Source: Ruminococcus sp.
Lineage (GTDB): Bacteria; Bacillota; Clostridia; Oscillospirales; Acutalibacteraceae
Length of the DNA: 8,798 nt
Assembly: GCA_017502425.1 (NCBI GenBank)
Contig: JAFVVB010000175.1
Coordinates: 1-8,798 of the forward strand
Direction: 5' to 3'
The notes beneath the pieces were generated by a model. That model did not search any database. It was not told where the DNA came from and worked only from the letters and a program-made list of their open reading frames with translations. The translations under genes were made by a program, and so were the position numbers. This document shows positions 7,428 to 8,798 of the stretch, in pieces; position 1 is the stretch's first letter; every line of letters starts with the position of its first letter.

Positions 7428-7456
7428 AATATATTTTGCCTTGCATAAGTATACAA
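7428..7456 (-). promoter_or_regulatory. Minus-strand promoter for the lipoprotein-thioesterase pair
   Basis: On the minus strand, TTGTAT (7456-7451) and TATATT (7433-7428, five of six to consensus) are 17 bp apart. The start would be near 7421, giving a leader of about 40 nt before the lipoprotein ATG. Its -35 box lies within the spacer of the opposing promoter at 7441-7469. Confidence 0.65.
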
Positions 7457-7469
7457 TAAATGGTACTAT
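7441..7469 (+). promoter_or_regulatory. Plus-strand promoter for the 7507/8069 gene pair
   Basis: TTGCAT (7441-7446) and TACTAT (7464-7469) are 17 bp apart, and a TGG extended -10 element precedes the -10, the same arrangement as the ABC operon promoter at 2551-2579. The start would be near 7476, about 31 nt before ATG 7507. It interlocks with the minus-strand promoter. Confidence 0.6.
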
Positions 7470-7506
7470 AAAGTAAAGAATTATCTTGAAGAAAAGAGGG
7501 GGATTT

Positions 7507-8076
7507 ATGTCAAGATATAGTAAAACTTTTGCTTTTAATGCAAGCAAAGAAATGTTGTACGGTTCTGTGACACAGTATCTTGTATCAGAAGGATATAAAG
7601 AGACTGACTTTGACTCAGAACGAGTATTCAAAAAAGGTAACGGTATTATGATGGGACCTACTTTCATCAAAATGGCGTTTACCGAAGACACCGTAGTGCT
7701 CGAAGCGTGGATGAAATTTGCTCTCCTGCCTGGTGTGTACGTTTCTGAAATCGGACTAACCGGTTTTGCCGGCGCCGCAGTGAAAGGCCCACTCAAAGAA
7801 AGAGTGAGAAATATCGAGAATATGATTTTTCAGTGCGGAGGGTATGAATTAGAACCACAGCCTGCTCAGTATAATGCGCCACAGTATAATACTCAACCGG
7901 TACAGCCTACACCACAGCAAGCTCAGTATAACGCACCGCAGTATAATGCTCAGCCTACACCACAGCAAGCTCAGTATAACGCACCACAGTATAATGCTCA
8001 GCCTACTGTACCATATCAGGAAGCTCCATCAGCAGTACCATACTACCCACCACAAAACGGAGGCAATAATGGATAA
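7507..8076 (+). CDS. Unknown protein: small folded domain plus Q/P/N/Y-rich repeat tail
   Basis: This is a 189-residue protein with no signal peptide or membrane segment, so it is probably cytoplasmic. Residues 1-112 look folded, with alternating helix and strand: an N-terminal SRYSKTF strand, a helix ~13-28, FKKGNGIMMGPTFIKM, the strand VVLEAWMKF (63-71), LLPGVYVSEIGLTGF (73-87) and a final helix ~93-109. I recall similar domains, often beside zinc ribbons, in uncharacterised clostridial proteins, but cannot name the family. Residues 113-189 are low complexity, built from Q, P, Y, N and A, with three copies of AQYNAPQYN. I chose ATG 7507 because a purine-rich AGGGGGA lies just upstream; a TTG at 7486 in frame would encode that ribosome binding site. 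Its last 8 bp overlap the next gene, implying translational coupling. The function is unknown. Confidence 0.82.
   Translation: MSRYSKTFAFNASKEMLYGSVTQYLVSEGYKETDFDSERVFKKGNGIMMGPTFIKMAFTEDTVVLEAWMKFALLPGVYVSEIGLTGFAGAAVKGPLKERVRNIENMIFQCGGYELEPQPAQYNAPQYNTQPVQPTPQQAQYNAPQYNAQPTPQQAQYNAPQYNAQPTVPYQEAPSAVPYYPPQNGGNNG
7864..8010 (+). repeat. 48-bp in-frame tandem repeat encoding AQYNAPQYN(A/T)QP units
   Basis: Units at 7903-7950 and 7951-7998 are identical except for one third-position change (CCG/CCA). A diverged, shortened copy at 7864-7893 precedes them after a 9-bp insert, and a partial copy follows at 7999-8007. The period is 16 codons, so gain or loss of units keeps the frame. The near identity points to recent duplication and likely length variation between strains. 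Confidence 0.93.
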
Positions 8077-8614
8077 TATACCTAACAATACACCTGAAAA
8101 TAATTATGTTCCTTATGAACAAAACCAGACACCGAATACATACTATGCGCAAAATCCGATGCCCAATACTCACAGCGTTCCTTTCGTAGAAAACACTAAT
8201 CAGATTCCTGTTTCAGCTAACGGTGCTCCTTTGAGCTTGAATGAGTTCAAAGACCAGTCCGCTAAATTTAAGAGGGAGCTCAAAGGCAGTGCTATTACTT
8301 GCTATGTTTGTCTTGGTATCAGCATAGTTGTTTCGTTATTATTCTACCCGATAGGATTAGCACTCGATTTCGTTTTCCTTGGCTTGACTCTTGGTATGCA
8401 TCTGGGTAAAAGTAAAATCTGTGCTACTGTTCTTATGGTTTTATCAATAATTAATTCATTATTGAGTATTGCTTTAACAGGTACAGCTACCGGTATCGTC
8501 ATTGTTATTGCGGGTATTAGTGCGTTTGTGTGTTATAGACACGTAGAAAAAGAGTATAAGAAGTATCTCTCAGAGTTTAATAACCAGTATAATAACACAC
8601 CATTTCAGCAGTAA
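8069..8614 (+). CDS. Unknown four-helix membrane protein with disordered N/Q/P/Y-rich head
   Basis: This 181-residue protein has three parts. Residues 1-55 are low complexity, rich in N, P, Q, Y and T, and probably disordered. Residues 56-70 form a charged amphipathic stretch (LNEFKDQSAKFKRE). About four hydrophobic helices follow (~74-93, 94-112, 116-136, 138-156), and a charged tail (HVEKEYKKYL) ends the protein. The head has no signal peptide, so it most likely faces the cytoplasm, where it could meet the similarly composed tail of the upstream product. ATG 8069 is set by GGAGG (8059-8063) 5 nt upstream, inside the previous gene. The overlap ATGGATAA joins the two genes. The frame stays open upstream to 7874, but only through the other gene's repeats. 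I recognise no named family; the role is unknown, and a membrane partner or anchor for the upstream protein is inference. Confidence 0.82.
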   Translation: MDNIPNNTPENNYVPYEQNQTPNTYYAQNPMPNTHSVPFVENTNQIPVSANGAPLSLNEFKDQSAKFKRELKGSAITCYVCLGISIVVSLLFYPIGLALDFVFLGLTLGMHLGKSKICATVLMVLSIINSLLSIALTGTATGIVIVIAGISAFVCYRHVEKEYKKYLSEFNNQYNNTPFQQ

Positions 8615-8629
8615 TTTATGCTAAAAAGC

Positions 8630-8662
8630 GAACCCCCATCAAGCAAGATGGGGGTTCTTTTT
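8630..8662 (+). terminator. Strong terminator after the 7507/8069 pair
   Basis: An 11-bp perfect stem (GAACCCCCATC 8630-8640 with GATGGGGGTTC 8647-8657) has the loop AAGCAA and five T residues (8658-8662). On the minus strand the stem is followed by GCTTTTTAGC, so it may also stop transcription coming from the insertion element side. Confidence 0.94.
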
Positions 8663-8672
8663 GTATAACGAA

Positions 8673-8695
8673 AACCACGCGATAGTCGCGTGGTT
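8673..8695 (+). repeat. Subterminal hairpin of the insertion element
   Basis: AACCACGCGA (8673-8682) pairs with TCGCGTGGTT (8686-8695) around a TAG loop: 10 bp with a three-base loop. The size and tight loop fit the transposase-binding hairpins at IS200/IS605 ends. It lacks a following T run (TGAAAAAAGG follows), so it is not a good second terminator for the plus strand. Confidence 0.7.
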
Positions 8696-8712
8696 GAAAA
8701 AAGGTTAACCGA

Positions 8713-8742
8713 TGAACAAAAAACCTCCGAATATGCTAGAAT
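8713..8742 (+). promoter_or_regulatory. Candidate internal promoter of the transposase gene
   Basis: TGAACA (8713-8718, four of six) and TAGAAT (8737-8742, five of six) are 18 bp apart, with a TGC extended -10 element before the -10. The start would be near 8749, inside the loop of the RBS-masking inverted repeat. The -10 is good; the -35 is weak. Confidence 0.4.
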
Positions 8743-8783
8743 TGGAACGACCTGCCAGTCGAACACAAGAAAGCAATCGGAGG
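8724..8783 (+). promoter_or_regulatory. Inverted repeat that can mask the transposase ribosome binding site
   Basis: CCTCCGA (8724-8730) is the exact complement of TCGGAGG (8777-8783), and the latter contains the Shine-Dalgarno sequence 9 nt before ATG 8793. A transcript entering from upstream would carry both arms and could hide the site. A smaller hairpin, CGAC/GTCG (8748-8751 with 8758-8761), lies in the loop. Translational masking by leader structure is documented for IS200; here it is inferred from pairing. Confidence 0.65.
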
Positions 8784-8792
8784 AGTTTTATT

Positions 8793-8798
8793 ATGAAA
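8793..8798 (+). CDS. First two codons of the presumed IS200/IS605 transposase (partial)
   Basis: ATG AAA starts 7 nt after TCGGAGGAG (8777-8785), a strong ribosome binding site, and runs off the window. Nothing of the protein can be read. Its identity as a Y1-type transposase is inferred only from the element end upstream. Confidence 0.4.

Larger units (their letters stand above)
8663..8798 (+). mobile_element. Left end of a probable IS200/IS605-family insertion sequence (cut by window end)
   Basis: Directly after the terminator comes a short subterminal perfect hairpin (8673-8695), then about 97 nt of leader, then a start codon with a strong ribosome binding site. IS200/IS605 elements lack terminal inverted repeats and carry exactly such subterminal hairpins, recognised by the TnpA Y1 transposase. 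The IS200 transposase leader is also known to fold and mask its ribosome binding site, as is possible here. The exact left boundary is not visible and is placed loosely between 8658 and 8673. The transposase sequence lies outside the window, so the family call rests on architecture and partial recall of the leader. Confidence 0.6.

Noticed and set aside
7486..7506. TTG start giving the 7507 protein an MKKRGGF extension
   Set aside because: The extension is the translated purine-rich ribosome binding site; ATG 7507 is correctly spaced from it.
7416..7796. 126-codon minus-strand frame opposite the 7507 gene
   Set aside because: It covers the divergent promoters and the conserved-looking 7507 domain, with no supporting protein features; antisense shadow.
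7874..8068. Upstream extension of the 8069 gene through the repeat region
   Set aside because: The frame is open only because the 48-bp repeat lacks stops in it. The extension is a shadow of the other gene, and GGAGG precedes ATG 8069.
8673..8695. Second rho-independent terminator
   Set aside because: There is no T run after the stem; a three-base loop and position fit an insertion-element end better.
1..8798. CRISPR array, tRNA, rRNA or defence genes
   Set aside because: No regularly spaced direct repeats apart from the coding 48-bp units, no cloverleaf-like segments and no nuclease or toxin motifs were seen.

Overview
The window looks like a chromosomal segment from a low-GC, anaerobic gut Firmicute, most likely a Ruminococcus-type member of the Oscillospiraceae. 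That reading rests on the strong AGGAGG-type ribosome binding sites, AT-leaning codon use, a secreted starch-degrading GH13 enzyme with a CBM26-like module, and protein families I associate with this group. The assignment is inference from style and gene content; no 16S or other marker gene is present.

Layout. (1) 46-2451: a secreted 801-residue GH13 alpha-amylase with a terminator at 2490-2515. (2) 2551-6738: an apparent two-gene operon with its own extended -10 promoter. It encodes a MacB/LolD-type ABC ATPase and a 1126-residue double-FtsX permease with a long extracytoplasmic coiled-coil hairpin. It ends at a terminator (6742-6772) shared with the convergent genes. (3) 7379-6786, minus strand: a small zinc-ribbon-like lipoprotein followed by a hot-dog thioesterase of the fluoroacetyl-CoA thioesterase (FlK-like) type. 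(4) 7428-7469: two divergent promoters whose -35 boxes lie inside each other's spacers. (5) 7507-8614, plus strand: two translationally coupled unknown genes. The first is a small soluble domain with a Q/P/N/Y-rich repeat tail, the second a four-helix membrane protein with a Q/P/N/Y-rich head. They end at a strong terminator (8630-8662). (6) 8663-8798: what looks like the left end of an IS200/IS605-type element, with a subterminal hairpin, a leader whose ribosome binding site can be masked by an upstream anti-SD arm, and the first two codons of the presumed transposase.

How the genes work together. The amylase is a self-contained starch-utilisation gene with no anchoring domain that I can see. 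The ABC operon is a complete exporter/mechanotransmission-type unit, because one polypeptide carries both permease halves. The thioesterase and lipoprotein share a transcript but have no obvious common function. The 7507/8069 pair overlaps by 8 bp and shares unusual low-complexity composition, so the two products probably act together. I see no defence island, CRISPR array, tRNA or rRNA.

The most unusual items are the coupled low-complexity gene pair with its 48-bp repeats, the interlocked divergent promoters, and the insertion-sequence leader in which a candidate promoter lies inside the loop of the RBS-masking inverted repeat.
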